Assembly: GCA_028023455.1 (NCBI GenBank) | Contig: JAQFVV010006199.1 | Location: forward strand, 4,230,972-4,294,971 | Direction: 5' to 3' | Length of the DNA: 64,000 nucleotides | Source of the DNA: Epiperipatus broadwayi | Taxonomy: Eukaryota > Onychophora > Udeonychophora > Euonychophora > Peripatidae | Part shown: in pieces, positions 26,001 to 36,599 of the stretch | Numbering within the stretch: the stretch's first letter is position 1 | Layout: the number at the start of each line of letters is the position of its first letter | Notes under the pieces: model-generated | Seen by the model: the letters and a program-made list of their open reading frames with translations, nothing else | The model's database searches: none | What the model was told of the DNA's origin: nothing | Translations under genes and position numbers: made by a program

Positions 26001-29000
26001 AAAATATATTCAATTTGTTATACATCATAAAAATGTTTGACATTCTTTAACATCCAGCAATTGGTGCAATATATTGCAACCTGTAGTGTATTGCAGTAAT
26101 AGTGCTATTTGCTACTAAATGTATCATATTTTATTAATTCTATATCATAAATTTCTGAGCTCAGGTAAAAAAAATCTTTAATATTTTTTTTCCAATTACA
26201 AAATTACTGCTTTTGAGAGATAAAAGACATGTTCTTTTGATTTGAAATTAGTTTTTGGCATATAAATAAATTACTTAGTGAGAGAAGTATTTTCTTAAGC
26301 ATGAACTCATCCTGTTGTTGTGATTTGAACAAGTATTTATAAATCAAATTTCTTTACTGAAAGTACTTTTGTTGTTTTTAAACATTAATCACAATATTTA
26401 TCTATTAACACATATTTTAGTTTAGGCATCTGATAATATAAGATTTGTATTATATATAATATATTTTATACATTAAATTCTATAATAATTTTAAAAATAT
26501 AGCTGCTATCTGTTATATTAATTAAATATTTTTGATTGTTTGATTATAATGTTCTTTGTTAAGAATCTATTTTAGATCATATAACTAGCTTGTCAGAATA
26601 ATTAAGTATTCCTAAATATACATAATTTTATGATCAAGCATTGGAAATTTATTGATTTTTAAATGTATTTTATAATTAATGATGATTCCATTTGCCACCT
26701 ATGTATAAATGTAATGAAATTGCAATAAACATAATAAATTTTAAAACATATTATTACTGTTATAATTCATTATTTTATTGCAATTTTATTATAGTAATTA
26801 TTCTATAACAAACATTTATTTTATTTACATTTATATATACACATAATTTATGGCAATAGAAAATCAATTAGTAATGACATTATTATATATAATAATGCCA
26901 TATTCTAGCTACACTGAAACCCATAGTGCTTTCCATAATTTGAATAAAATCCTTAACTTTGTTTTGCTTTTCAAATTTGTATTTATATATAAAAAAAGTG
27001 AGTGAATCACTATTGAACAATGACACTGTAATAAGTCAGTGAATGATATGTCATATTATCTCACATTTGTAAACATATTTATGTTCTTTAACTTTGAAAA
27101 GTTTTGTGATGTTGCAATATAGTGACAACTATAATTGGCACATAATGCTTTTAATATACTAATTATTTTATTCCTTATTTTATTTAAATAAAAATCATAC
27201 TATAAAATGATTGAAGATGCTAGTGTTGATGATAAATGAAAACATAGCATATAACAAAAGAAAATACAAAATTTACAAATTTAGATAAGTAATGTTACAA
27301 GTTTTGTGCATTAAAAAAGCATTATAACTAACATAATGAATGGATTTTCATGAATACATTTTACATTCAGTACAATATTTTGATATTTGTAAAATTAGCA
27401 TGTTGAGGCTAAATAAATTTACAATATTATGACTGTTTTAATGCAAAATATGTATTTTAATAATTTATTCAAAATTATTTGCATGTGTAAGAATTGACTA
27501 TATATATATATATATATATATAAACATAATAATATGTTTTATTAGCTTATTACAGATGTTATAATTATTTAATTTATATGCCTTATAAAAACAATCCTGA
27601 TATTTACAATATAATGCCCATATATTATAACTTTTTGAAATTTTTGTATCAAATTCTGAATTTGTGGTAAAGCAATATGACATTGATTTTGTTTAAGCTT
27701 GCTCACTATATTAATTTAGTAAGAAACAATACACTGCAAAAACATAAACTGTTTTAAATATGTGAATAAATTAGCTAAATATAAAATTGATAAAACAATA
27801 ATCATGTTAGTTTAAGTGTAATAATAAATAGTTTAGAATAGTTAATATCACTTTAATTTAGTATTTGAAAGGTTGTGTGTGTGCATATATTTATTCTTTA
27901 TTTTATGTTTTAAATATAAAGAAGTACTATTTTAAAAGTTCTAGTAGAAAGTTATTATTTTAATTTTAAAATAAAGAGATTGTTTAATATGGGAATAAAT
28001 CAATAAATACAAAATAAAAGTAATTTATATTAATATTTGTAAATTATATAGTTTAAATTTGTTAGAAATGTAATATTTTTTATTTTAAATATTTGTTAAA
28101 TATTACTTTATAATTTCAAGTTTTATTTGAGAAAAACATTGCAATTTCTTTAAAAGAACATCCATGCAAGCAAATATGTGTATGTGCCCATCTTAAAGAT
28201 GGAAAAAGTGATATAAAGGGCGAATGAGTTAAATATTTTAGAGTGAAATTAAGGTTATTTTTATATTGCCAAAATGACAATGACATCAATTCTGATGTTA
28301 TTAGAAATTTATAAATAAGACTAAATTGTAAAAACTTTACCTTTTTTACCCACATTTGTTTTTCCTAAACAATAATATGCTTTGATGTGTTTAACATTTT
28401 AGCCATATTTGATAATAATAATTTAAAATTCAAGATTAAACAAATTTACAAAGCATTTTTCTGAAGATAAAATTGCTTGTCTAAATGGATACCATCTAAA
28501 ACATCGTCATAAAGAAATACACAGTTTTTAATGTAAATTAAGAAATATTTAAAGAAAATTATAAAGATCGTCAAAATGCCTTAAGAAAATGATATAACAA
28601 TTTCTTTGCATAATATATCTGATGCAAAAAAAAATTAATTTATTTGGATAAATAATTTATTGGAATACCGTCTTATTGTTTTAAAAACTGGAATAACTGC
28701 ATCATCACAGGAATTTTACAAATAGAAGCATCAAGGAAATTGTTTTATTTAATATTGCATCATTTTAAATCTATATAAATTAAAAACATCACTGAAATTC
28801 TCTTCACAAAAAAAGATGGACTTTGAAAAAACTTTAATTATCAGTTAATATTTTTTTAAATTTATGATTATTATGATGATTAGTAAAGATACAAAATCCT
28901 GATAACATATTATTAACACCAGATATACATATATTTTTAAAATGCAATCTCAGATGCAAATATTTTATTATTTAAAGATTTATTGTTAAACTTAATATTT

Positions 29001-29160
29001 TAATAATTATTTGTGTGTTTGTAATTAAAATAAGATTGTTTTAAAACTATTCATTTAGAATTGATATTTAAAAAATATTGTCTTTGTTACTTATGTTTTA
29101 TTGATCTTTGAATATTTTCCAGTCTCATGACATTGAATTCTTTGAATTTTATATTGTCTT
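21450..29160. other. AT-rich DNA, no gene recognised apart from microsatellites
   Basis: Apart from the (GTA)n array and a short (TA)n tract near 27500-27522, no gene, RNA or transposon was recognised. A 51-bp segment at 25642-25692 has an acceptor-like TTTTATCCAG, an open frame and a donor-like AAA|GTAAGC. It is too short to stand alone as an exon call. Confidence 0.45.
22971..23046 (+). repeat. (GTA)n trinucleotide microsatellite
   Basis: About 25 tandem GTA units occupy this stretch. They generate apparent poly-Ser and poly-Val open frames at 22903-23143 that are artefacts of the repeat, not genes. Confidence 0.95.
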
Positions 29161-29169
29161 TTTATGCAG

Positions 29170-29242
29170 TAGAGAGAAATTTCTGGTGATTGATGATGTG
29201 GATGTTGAAGACATGTTTATATCACACACATATATTTTGTAG
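29170..29242 (+). CDS. Candidate 3'-terminal exon, 23 codons
   Basis: A strong acceptor (a T-rich stretch ending TATTGTCTTTTTATGCAG) is followed by one base and then an open frame that reads REKFLVIDDVDVEDMFISH and four more residues before a TAG stop at 29240-29242. An ATTAAA word lies at about 29251. The acidic, mixed composition differs from the Ile/Phe/Lys/Asn translations of random AT-rich DNA nearby. No family is recognised and no upstream exon with a matching phase was found. The adjacent LINE inserted 73 bp downstream. Confidence 0.25.
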
Positions 29243-29314
29243 AACTATTTATTAAAATATTGAGATCTGTAAGGAAATCCATGTATATATATGTTCAATG
29301 AAATAAGTGCTTGT

Positions 29315-29325
29315 AATATATTAGA
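29315..29325 (+). repeat. Target-site duplication, 5' copy
   Basis: The 11-base word AATATATTAGA lies immediately before the start of the complete RTE element and is repeated exactly after its 3' end. It is the expected footprint of target-primed reverse transcription and fixes the element borders. Confidence 0.8.
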
Positions 29326-29642
29326 AAGGAGTTTGCTATTAGCTGAAAGGAGACCCTTTGATTCCTCTTGGAGGCCTTAAAGGAACCGAGCAGGGCAAAT
29401 TCCTAATGTCCACTCCATACGTTCTTGTCATTGCAGCTGTTATTACTATGTGTTTATTCATATAGTATACAAAAATGGATGGGCTGCTCACCAACATGCA
29501 TTAGCCAGCGTGGTGAGTTTTTTGGCTTTTTACCTCTGAGTTTAAGATCGAGAAACACCATGGTCTTTCTTCTCAGTGCCTGATAAGGCAGAATGAATGT
29601 TTGTGTAAATGATAAATATTTTTCCAATACATATATACAATT
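29326..29642 (+). promoter_or_regulatory. 5' UTR / presumed internal promoter of the RTE element
   Basis: This stretch is also present, diverged, at 17307-17660, which shows that it belongs to the element rather than the flank. LINE 5' UTRs normally carry an internal promoter, but no canonical TATA or initiator could be assigned. The first eight bases after the target duplication and its extra AA (GGAGTTTG, 29328-29335) can pair, with one G-U pair, with CAAATTCC at about 29396-29403. A CCTTT/AAAGG hairpin lies between them. A folded RNA such as a self-cleaving ribozyme at the 5' end is conceivable but unproven. Confidence 0.5.
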
Positions 29643-31115
29643 ATGACAGACAAAAATAAAGCATGGCCCTTATTCCCAGGAGGCTGTAAAGTCACCAACC
29701 AAGGCAGCGGTTGGTGGCCGAAGGCGGAGGGTGCTAAGAATCTCCTGATTGCAGACCCAGGCTGCCATTTGATGACAACTTTTTATTTAGGTACTCACAA
29801 CTGCAGATCACTTTCAAGTGAAGGAAGATTGCAAGAATTAGAAGAAGAACTCTCTTATATTAAATGGGATATTATTGGACTTTGTGAAGTTAGAAGAAAA
29901 GGTGAAGAGACAATTGATTTAAAAAGTGGACATATATTTTATTATAAAGGCACAAATATTGGAAATACAAGTGGAGTAGGATTCATTATAAATAAAAAGT
30001 GGAAGAACAATATTGTGGAGATTGATGATGTATCAGACAGAGTGGCAAGATTAGTTATACAACTTAATAGCAGATACCAAATGCAGATAATTCAGGTTTA
30101 TGCCCCAACAAGTTCTCATAGTGATGAAGTAGTAGAAGATTTTTATATGGATGTACAAAAGGCTTTTGATAAGAGTAAACAACATTTTAAAATTGTTATG
30201 GGAGACTTTAATGTGAGAATTGGTAAACAAATGAAAGATGAAAGTGCTGTAGGTAATTTTGGTTATGGTAATAGAAATGAGAGAGGACATAGACTTGTGG
30301 AGTTTGCAGAAAAAGAAAAACTTTATATTATGAATTCTTTTTTTGAGAAAAATGTTAAAAGAAAATGGACATGGAAACATCCAAATGAAGGTACAGCAGA
30401 ATTGGATTATATTTTGACTAACAGGAAATACATATTTCAAGATTGTAATGTTCTTAATAGATTTAACACAGGAAGTGATCATCGATTAGTAAGGTGCAAG
30501 ATGCGTGTTAATGTAAAACTAGAAAGACAAAAATTGTTAAGAAAAACAATATTTACAGTTGATATTCCTAATCTTCAGAAACATTCTAATGAATTTAAAT
30601 TAGAACTTACAAATCGGTTTCAAGTATTAGTAGATTTTGAACATGATTCAGATTTGAATGAAATTAATATGAAAATAACTGATACACTTTTAAAAACTGC
30701 AACAAAGATAGCTGGTAGACAAAAGCAGCATTTGACCAACAAAATTTCTATTGAAACTAGAGAATTTATGAAGAAAAGAAGAAATATGAAGATATACAAA
30801 AATGATGCACTAAAAAGAATTGAATATCTCGAATTTTGTAAAATGGTGCGGAAAAAAGTTGAAAACGATATAAGAAAATATAACTGTGAACTAGCAAGAA
30901 AAGCTGTAGAAGAAAATAAAAGTCTTAAGAATGTAAAACAACATTTTGGTATTGGTAGGAAATTTATATCTGCAATAAGGAAAAAAGATGGAATTATTAC
31001 TAAAAAGAGAGATGACATCATGAAATTGGTAGAAAATTTTTATCAAGAATTATATAGTAATAAAGATCAAGTACTCCTATATCTATTACATCTTCCGAAT
31101 TGCCCAGAATTTTAA
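29643..31115 (+). CDS. RTE endonuclease and linker (N-terminal part of split polyprotein)
   Basis: This encodes the apurinic/apyrimidinic-type endonuclease that nicks the genomic target to prime reverse transcription. In order: an approximately 45-residue lead with [11 protein letters not shown], Asn53 in THNCRSL, catalytic Glu82 in GLCEVRRKG, Tyr153 in VYAPTS, Asp188/Asn190 in MGDFNVRIG, Asp255 in ELDYILTN, and Asp279/His280 in GSDHRLV. All catalytic positions of the exonuclease-endonuclease-phosphatase fold are present. Residues 285-477 form a Lys/Arg-rich linker. The start ATG at 29643 is shared with the decayed 17-kb copy; M44 is an alternative. The last 13 or so codons before the stop at 31113-31115 are out of frame, caused by a 1-nt deletion near 31073. 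Confidence 0.9.
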   Translation: MTDKNKAWPLFPGGCKVTNQGSGWWPKAEGAKNLLIADPGCHLMTTFYLGTHNCRSLSSEGRLQELEEELSYIKWDIIGLCEVRRKGEETIDLKSGHIFYYKGTNIGNTSGVGFIINKKWKNNIVEIDDVSDRVARLVIQLNSRYQMQIIQVYAPTSSHSDEVVEDFYMDVQKAFDKSKQHFKIVMGDFNVRIGKQMKDESAVGNFGYGNRNERGHRLVEFAEKEKLYIMNSFFEKNVKRKWTWKHPNEGTAELDYILTNRKYIFQDCNVLNRFNTGSDHRLVRCKMRVNVKLERQKLLRKTIFTVDIPNLQKHSNEFKLELTNRFQVLVDFEHDSDLNEINMKITDTLLKTATKIAGRQKQHLTNKISIETREFMKKRRNMKIYKNDALKRIEYLEFCKMVRKKVENDIRKYNCELARKAVEENKSLKNVKQHFGIGRKFISAIRKKDGIITKKRDDIMKLVENFYQELYSNKDQVLLYLLHLPNCPEF

Positions 31116-32599
31116 ATGAAGAAGTGAGAAATGCAATTAAATGTATGAAGAAAGGAAAGGCTCCAGGTAATGATGGAATTATAATTGATATATTAAAAGA
31201 AGCAGGTGAAGAAACAGAAAAAATTTTAGCAAAGTTATATACCAAATGTCTAAATGATAAAGATGTACCGGATGATTGGAAGAATGCAGTAATAATATTA
31301 ATATTTAAAAAAGGTGATAAAGAAGATATTAGAAATTACAGACCTATCAGCCTTTTATCAGTTTTATATAAAATTTTTACCAAAATAATTACAACTCGTC
31401 TACAGAGAACATTGGATTTCCACCAACCAAGAGAACAAGCTGGATTTAAAAGTGGTTTTAGTACAGTAGATCATATTCAGGTATTGAGAGAAGTTATAGA
31501 AAGGACAAATGAATATGAGTTGTCATTATGTTTTGGATTTGTAGATTATGAAAAGGCATTTGATTCTATAAACATTTCTTCAGTGATTAAAGCATTGGAT
31601 CATCAAGGTATAGATCCAGGATATTGTCATATTTTAAAGAATATTTATAAAAATGCAACAGCAACAATTAGATTACATAATGATACTGGGAAAGTCAACA
31701 TTGAGAAAGGTGTAAGACAAGGTGATTCCATATCTCCAAAACTTTTTACAGCAGTGCTGCAAGAAGTATTTTGTGGATTAAAATGGGAAACTAAAGGAGT
31801 GAAAGTAAATGGAGATTATTTAAGTCATTTAGATTTTGCAGATGATGTAGTTGTTTTTGCAAATAATGCTTCAGAGCTGCAGGAAATGTTGCAGGAGTTA
31901 TCAGATGAAAGTAGGAAAGTAGGACTGAAGATAAATGTTAAAAAGACTAAAGTAATGTTTAATTGGTTTGCTCAAAATATGAAAATAAATATTGATTATG
32001 ATGAATTAGAAGAAGTTGACAGTTACAAATACCTTGGTCAGATTATTAATACAGATGGATTCATAATGGAGGAAATTAATCATAGAATTAAACTTGGTTG
32101 GAGTGCTTTTGGTAGAAATAACTTGATACTAAAAGGAAATATGCCTATGTGTTTGAAAAGGAAGGTTTTTAACAAATGTGTTTTACCAGTTCTTACTTAT
32201 GGATCTGAGACTTGGACATTCAATAGAAGAGCAATACAGAGACTTCAGACCACTCAAAGAAGTATGGAGAGGTGTATGTTGGGAGTAACAAGAAGAGATC
32301 GAAAATGCAATGTATGGGTAAGAGAACAAACAGGTGTTACTGACATCATTGAAAAAATTAAAAGATTGAAGTGGAGTTGGGCTGGACATATTGCTAGAAG
32401 AGATGATAATAGATGGACAATTGAAATTTTAAACTGGATTCCAAGAGATTGTAAAAGACCCAGAAAGAGACCACATGTAAGATGGATGGATGAAATAAGA
32501 AAGTGTGCAGGGGTGATGTGGAGAAGAGAAGCTAAAGATAGGAGAAGATGGATTAAACTTGGAGAGACCTTCATCCTGCAGTGGATTGATAATGGTTGA
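31100..32599 (+). CDS. RTE reverse transcriptase (C-terminal part of split polyprotein)
   Basis: This encodes the reverse transcriptase and C-terminal region that copy the LINE RNA at the nicked target. From the first Met: [10 protein letters not shown] at 18-27, the fingers motif [20 protein letters not shown] at 68-85, [13 protein letters not shown] at 113-125, palm motif [10 protein letters not shown] at 147-155 (Asp149, Asp155), motif [14 protein letters not shown] at 204-216, the catalytic box DFADDVVVF at 245-253 (Asp248/Asp249), and [12 protein letters not shown] at 309-320. The tail has LTYGSETW at 365-372, [10 protein letters not shown] at 427-436, and [10 protein letters not shown] near 453-462. 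The true coding frame extends upstream to about 31073, so the Met at 31100 is only the first in-frame ATG. It overlaps the upstream frame by 16 nt. Confidence 0.92.
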   Translation: MPRILNEEVRNAIKCMKKGKAPGNDGIIIDILKEAGEETEKILAKLYTKCLNDKDVPDDWKNAVIILIFKKGDKEDIRNYRPISLLSVLYKIFTKIITTRLQRTLDFHQPREQAGFKSGFSTVDHIQVLREVIERTNEYELSLCFGFVDYEKAFDSINISSVIKALDHQGIDPGYCHILKNIYKNATATIRLHNDTGKVNIEKGVRQGDSISPKLFTAVLQEVFCGLKWETKGVKVNGDYLSHLDFADDVVVFANNASELQEMLQELSDESRKVGLKINVKKTKVMFNWFAQNMKINIDYDELEEVDSYKYLGQIINTDGFIMEEINHRIKLGWSAFGRNNLILKGNMPMCLKRKVFNKCVLPVLTYGSETWTFNRRAIQRLQTTQRSMERCMLGVTRRDRKCNVWVREQTGVTDIIEKIKRLKWSWAGHIARRDDNRWTIEILNWIPRDCKRPRKRPHVRWMDEIRKCAGVMWRREAKDRRRWIKLGETFILQWIDNG

Positions 32600-32613
32600 T
32601 AATGATGATGATG

Positions 32614-32624
32614 AATATATTAGA
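32614..32624 (+). repeat. Target-site duplication, 3' copy
   Basis: An exact second copy of AATATATTAGA directly follows the GAT-repeat 3' end of the LINE. The flanking bases on the outside differ (TTGT before the 5' copy, TAAT after the 3' copy), which supports a true 11-bp duplication rather than extended homology. Confidence 0.8.
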
Positions 32625-35020
32625 TAATAAATAATATAAAGTTTTGAATGAAGAAAAAATGCCAGTAGAATATAGACTGATGAAATTCTATTGTATTATA
32701 AAGTATATAAAGATCAAATATAATGAATCTAAGAAATATATTTTCAAATAATAAATATAAAAACACATTTGCTTTGATAAATAATTTTCTTTAATATTTT
32801 GATTTGTTTTGATAACACATTATAGAAATATGTACACACAATAGCAACAGAAAGTATATTTAATTCAAATTATTAGTTATATTTAATAAAAATCTAACAG
32901 AATATCCTGTTGTTGCTAGTTTGGTTTATTATTATCATTAATATTTTGATCATTATTTACATTTTATAAATAAACATATTTATTCATATTTAAATTAATT
33001 TGATTCCCATGTTTTTGCATTTTTGTATTCTCACATGACTGGTAATATATGATCACATAAAAATACTATATACTGTATTATTTCAAATATAATACACACC
33101 TAACTTAAGATGCAGTAGGATTTTAAGCTCAGAAAATTTGGGGAAATTTTTTTTATGGATTTTAGTGAAAAATAAGAAACATTTTTATTTACTTAAATAT
33201 GAACTAATATATTGTATCAGACACTCCACATCTTTTTATCACTGAGGGTGCCACTAGGCCACTGTTGACCTAGAAAATTTAATTTATGGTAATCAAAAAG
33301 TTAATGATGATAAATATCAATGCTCCAGTTAGATGTAGGGAGAGAAGGAAATCTTAAATCTTGTTCAAGCCATTGAGGGACAGGACACAGAAACAAACAT
33401 TAGCCAAAAACAAATGTAATTATTGATAATTTTAAAGTTTGTTAAATTCAAATAAAAAAAAGTTTAATCAAACAAAATATAAAAAGTTTGACCTAAATTC
33501 CCCAACTTTTTCTGTCAGAAAGTGCATGTGAATATTGCATTATACACTTTGGCAGACAATTTTGTTCTCTCATCTAAGAATTAAATGAAATTATAAGGGT
33601 CTTCCTGCTATCAATTTATCTAATCTTCAATTTCTATTTTCCTTATTTTTTAGTAAATGATCTTGTATGAAGTCGATATACAGCGTGGAGCAAACTTTCT
33701 TTAACCCCATAAAACAATGGTACACAACAAGGATGTCATATTGCTCCTTAAATGCTTATAAGAAATTGGATTACAATACAACTCTTAAAGTTAATTCCAT
33801 ACAAGCAAAAAAAAAGATTATGATTTTACTAATCTGAAAGATAGGAAAACAAAATCTCTATGGTTTAAGAAAAACAAAACTATATAATCGATATGTCACT
33901 AGCCAAAAGAACTATAGTTTGCAAAAAAAAATGCAAACACAGATTAATTACAATGAAAAATAAGGCACAGGTGATTTAAAAAAGAACTACTAGTATTTTC
34001 CAAAGCTTTTTAACAACAATTAATAATAATAATAAAGATAAATAATGATTATAAAATATTAACTCACAATATACTCTCAGACAAAGAGACAAAAATTGAA
34101 ATCTTGAATTGATTCTTTACAATTTATAGGTTTTCTTTTTAAAAAAATGCATCTAATAGAAGAAATATTTATAAATTACTAATAAAATCAAAATTCCTAA
34201 CATATGTTCATATTTTTTACTTTGAATATAAAGTTAGAGATTTAAGCCCTGAGTAAAATAAAATCAAAATATTCAGTTACCTTTGGGGCTTCAATTTTGT
34301 TGACTGATTGAGTCCAGTGATGTGCACAGGGTTTTAGTTACATTGCAGTTAAATTAAAATGATTTTAATCTCCATTTATCTGGTCAAGAGTACTAAGGCA
34401 ATCTTTAGAATCAGTTTCAAACTAGTGTCTTAAGACATTTACTGATGTCACAATTGTGGAGCTCCAGGGTTAATCTTGGAATGTTTTTAGCATGGCATAC
34501 TGTTAATATAATTTTTCAAGGTAGGTAGTTTCTGCATTATGACAGTATAGTAGCATTTCTCAGTATTAAGTGTAATTTTATTAGCAGTTCTTAATCAGTT
34601 ATTAGTAATTGGCAATTCAATATTCTCTTAGCAGTCTTGAATTTATAGTTCACAGCAAAAATAATTTTTGCATTTGCCAACTTCATGATGCAATTAGCAA
34701 ATATAAAAATATATAACATAAGCTTTTGGCAATTAGCAAAAATATAATTTATAATCACAGTCAACAACATGGAGCCTTTTATATGCAATAGTTATCTCCT
34801 GCCAGATCTTAATTAAAAATTTTAACCAGGGTTAATCTCTTATTTTTCATTAGATCTTAATTAAAAGTTTTAACCAGATATCTTTTTATCTTATGCTTTT
34901 ACTTTTCAAATACCGATTTTAATCAAGTACAAAGTGAGTTTTTGCTTTTTAAAATAGATTAAAACAAAAAAAAATAAAACTTATCTCAATCAAAATTCTT
35001 TTAAATTAAAATGTTTTTAC
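32625..35020. other. AT-rich flank of the LINE, no gene recognised
   Basis: No coding region was recognised. A short direct repeat beginning TAGATCTTAATTAAAA and containing TTTTAACCAG occurs near 34804-34830 and 34853-34879. A slightly G+C-richer patch at 34265-34345 has broken frames on the minus strand and may be a repeat remnant. Confidence 0.45.
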
Positions 35021-35155
35021 AATTTCCATTTATTATTGGGTACATGTGCCATGGCATATATTCTTAATAATAATAAAATATAAAATACAAAATTTGTAAA
35101 TATTATTTTCTCTCTTCTTTTAAAATCTCTATAAATATGCATGTTAGTTTTGACT

Positions 35156-35211
35156 TCATGATGGTTGCCTTTGAAGCAGGGAAAGCATCTGGTTCAACTG
35201 TCCTATCATGC
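35156..35211 (-). CDS. Candidate last exon of a small minus-strand gene
   Basis: On the minus strand a pyrimidine-rich acceptor ending TTGTTTTTTCTTGAG precedes GC, then an open frame MIGQLNQMLSLLQRQPS and a TGA stop at 35158-35156. The single base left by the exon at 35804-36011 plus this GC makes a Ser codon, so the two segments join in phase. An AATAAA word lies about 130 bp further along the transcript, near 35025-35030. The composition is amphipathic and leucine-rich, as in a short coiled helix, and far richer in G+C than the surroundings. The protein family is not recognised. Confidence 0.4.
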
Positions 35212-35803
35212 CTCAAGAAAAAACAAAATTTCTTTATATATTGTAAGTACCCAGATTAATGCATAAGTCACAGTATTTAAAAAAATAAAATAAAAAAGTT
35301 TGTTGATCTTGTTCAATTTTTATTTCACTTAAACCATGGATAATGTAGGTCTTGAAATATAATGTTAACTAGATAACCATGACAACCTAATGCTTTAAAA
35401 TAATATTGTTTACTACTAATTCTAGCATCAAATCATAATGTTGTTGTCATCAATTTCAAAAAATATATACACAAGTAAATAAATAAATAGATTTTGGAAA
35501 TAGTTAAGTGAATCATGAAAAAGCTTACTTGAATAAAATCAATATTATTATTAAGTATTACACCTTTCAATTTTAGTTATTACAATCAGCATAGCAACAT
35601 ATATTGCAAAATTTAATGTTTTATATTTTCTATATGTGTGTTTATAAAGTAATCATAGGAAATATATATATATTAGTTAAAAAATATTAAAATTTTAAGA
35701 TGAATTTTTTATTTTGGTTTAAAATGAAAAATAATATTGAACTTGCAAAATACGATTTCATTTTCACTGCATCCAATTATTTTAAAATCTCCATTTCACT
35801 TAC

Positions 35804-36011
35804 TAATTGGAGGCAAATTTTCTTGAACAATTTTTACATCATCAAATGAAATTTGGGTTCTTGTAATTTTGTCATTGCCTAGAACAGATGTGTTTCTATC
35901 TGTCTTTAAAATTTTATCAAATTTTATTAAGTTGTTAATGTCTAAAACTATGGAAGAATAAAATTTTAATTATCTTCCCATTCAATTGGGGTCAGTTCAT
36001 TAATGAAATTC
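35804..36011 (-). CDS. Candidate internal exon of the same minus-strand gene, with one indel
   Basis: A minus-strand acceptor (ACATTTTGCCATAACCCAG) at 36012-36013 is followed by coding-like sequence up to a consensus donor A|GTAAGTG at 35803-35797. The frame reads NFINELTPIEWEDN, then after a 1-nt shift near 35970 LKFYSSIVLDINNLIKF, and continues DKILKTDRNTSVLGND to ISFDDVKIVQENLPPI. The exon length (208) is one base short of what an uninterrupted frame needs, so either the locus is a pseudogene or the assembly lost one base in an A/T run. A 144-bp version starting at 35947 is open without a shift but would leave an impossible 26-nt intron. The family is unknown. The next intron is 592 nt. 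Confidence 0.4.
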
Positions 36012-36429
36012 CTGGGTTATGGCAAAATGTAAAACAACAAAACAAAAACCATCAAAATGTGCAAGTTGGCTATAGATAAAAAATATTCCAATGTCAAAAA
36101 TTAGAATTTAATCAATTCCAATTATATGTATATAAATATTATATTTTAGATCAATGGATTTGACAAGATTGAACAACTTATCTCATGTGTAATAACAAGC
36201 AATCTAAATTTCACTTTCTCAATCAAAAGAGAAAAAGTTAGCATTTATTATTCACATAGACATGGATAAAATTTTGTTAATGAAAAAAATTATCTTTATA
36301 CATGATTATCAAGGGAAAAGAAAATAAAGCCAGTGACATGTAATTTTGCATAGACTAAATACCTATTGTTTCAAAACCTTGGGTACATGTATATGCTTAA
36401 AAGAATATTGAATTTAAACATGAAAGTAA

Positions 36430-36545
36430 TTTGGATTCAAACCCACAATAGTTATCATTTATATTCATCTTCTCTACTTAAAGGAAAATTGTCTCTATTC
36501 ATTAGGATCAGAAACTGGAAACCAGAAGCTCGATGGACTAGTGAG
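36430..36545. other. G+C-richer patch with splice-like and B-box-like words
   Basis: On the plus strand, 36506-36540 is a 35-bp segment flanked by a good acceptor (TGTCTCTATTCATTAG) and donor (CTA|GTGAGT), with one open frame DQKLETRSSMD. On the minus strand the same patch ends in a GGGTTTGAATCC word near 36431 that resembles a polymerase III B box. It may therefore be a micro-exon or a SINE remnant. Neither can be decided from the sequence. Confidence 0.2.
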
Positions 36546-36599
36546 TAAAAATGGAGAGACTTTTACTTAGATAGTATGATTTCTAAGTATATATATTAT

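Larger units (their letters stand above)
29326..32613 (+). mobile_element. Complete RTE-type non-LTR retrotransposon (LINE), 3288 bp
   Basis: The element consists of a roughly 317-bp 5' UTR, an endonuclease-plus-reverse transcriptase coding region (29643-32599) and a 14-bp 3' UTR (32600-32613) made of GAT units. It is flanked by an 11-bp target-site duplication. A size near 3.3 kb, an apurinic-type endonuclease directly followed by a reverse transcriptase, a minimal 3' UTR and a short-tandem-repeat tail instead of poly-A are hallmarks of the RTE clade. Both enzymatic domains keep their catalytic residues. A single 1-nt deletion near 31073 separates them into two frames, so this copy is inactivated but young. 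Decayed relatives lie at 9.4 and 17.3 kb. Confidence 0.9.

Noticed and set aside
30051-32574. Minus-strand open frames opposite the RTE element (30051-30482, 30620-31021, 31018-31245, 32254-32574)
   Set aside because: They are antisense shadows of the well-supported endonuclease and reverse transcriptase genes.
35804-35947. 144-bp version of the minus-strand exon using CTTCCATAG as acceptor
   Set aside because: It would leave a 26-nt intron to the upstream coding stretch, below any workable intron size; a 1-nt indel in one longer exon fits better.
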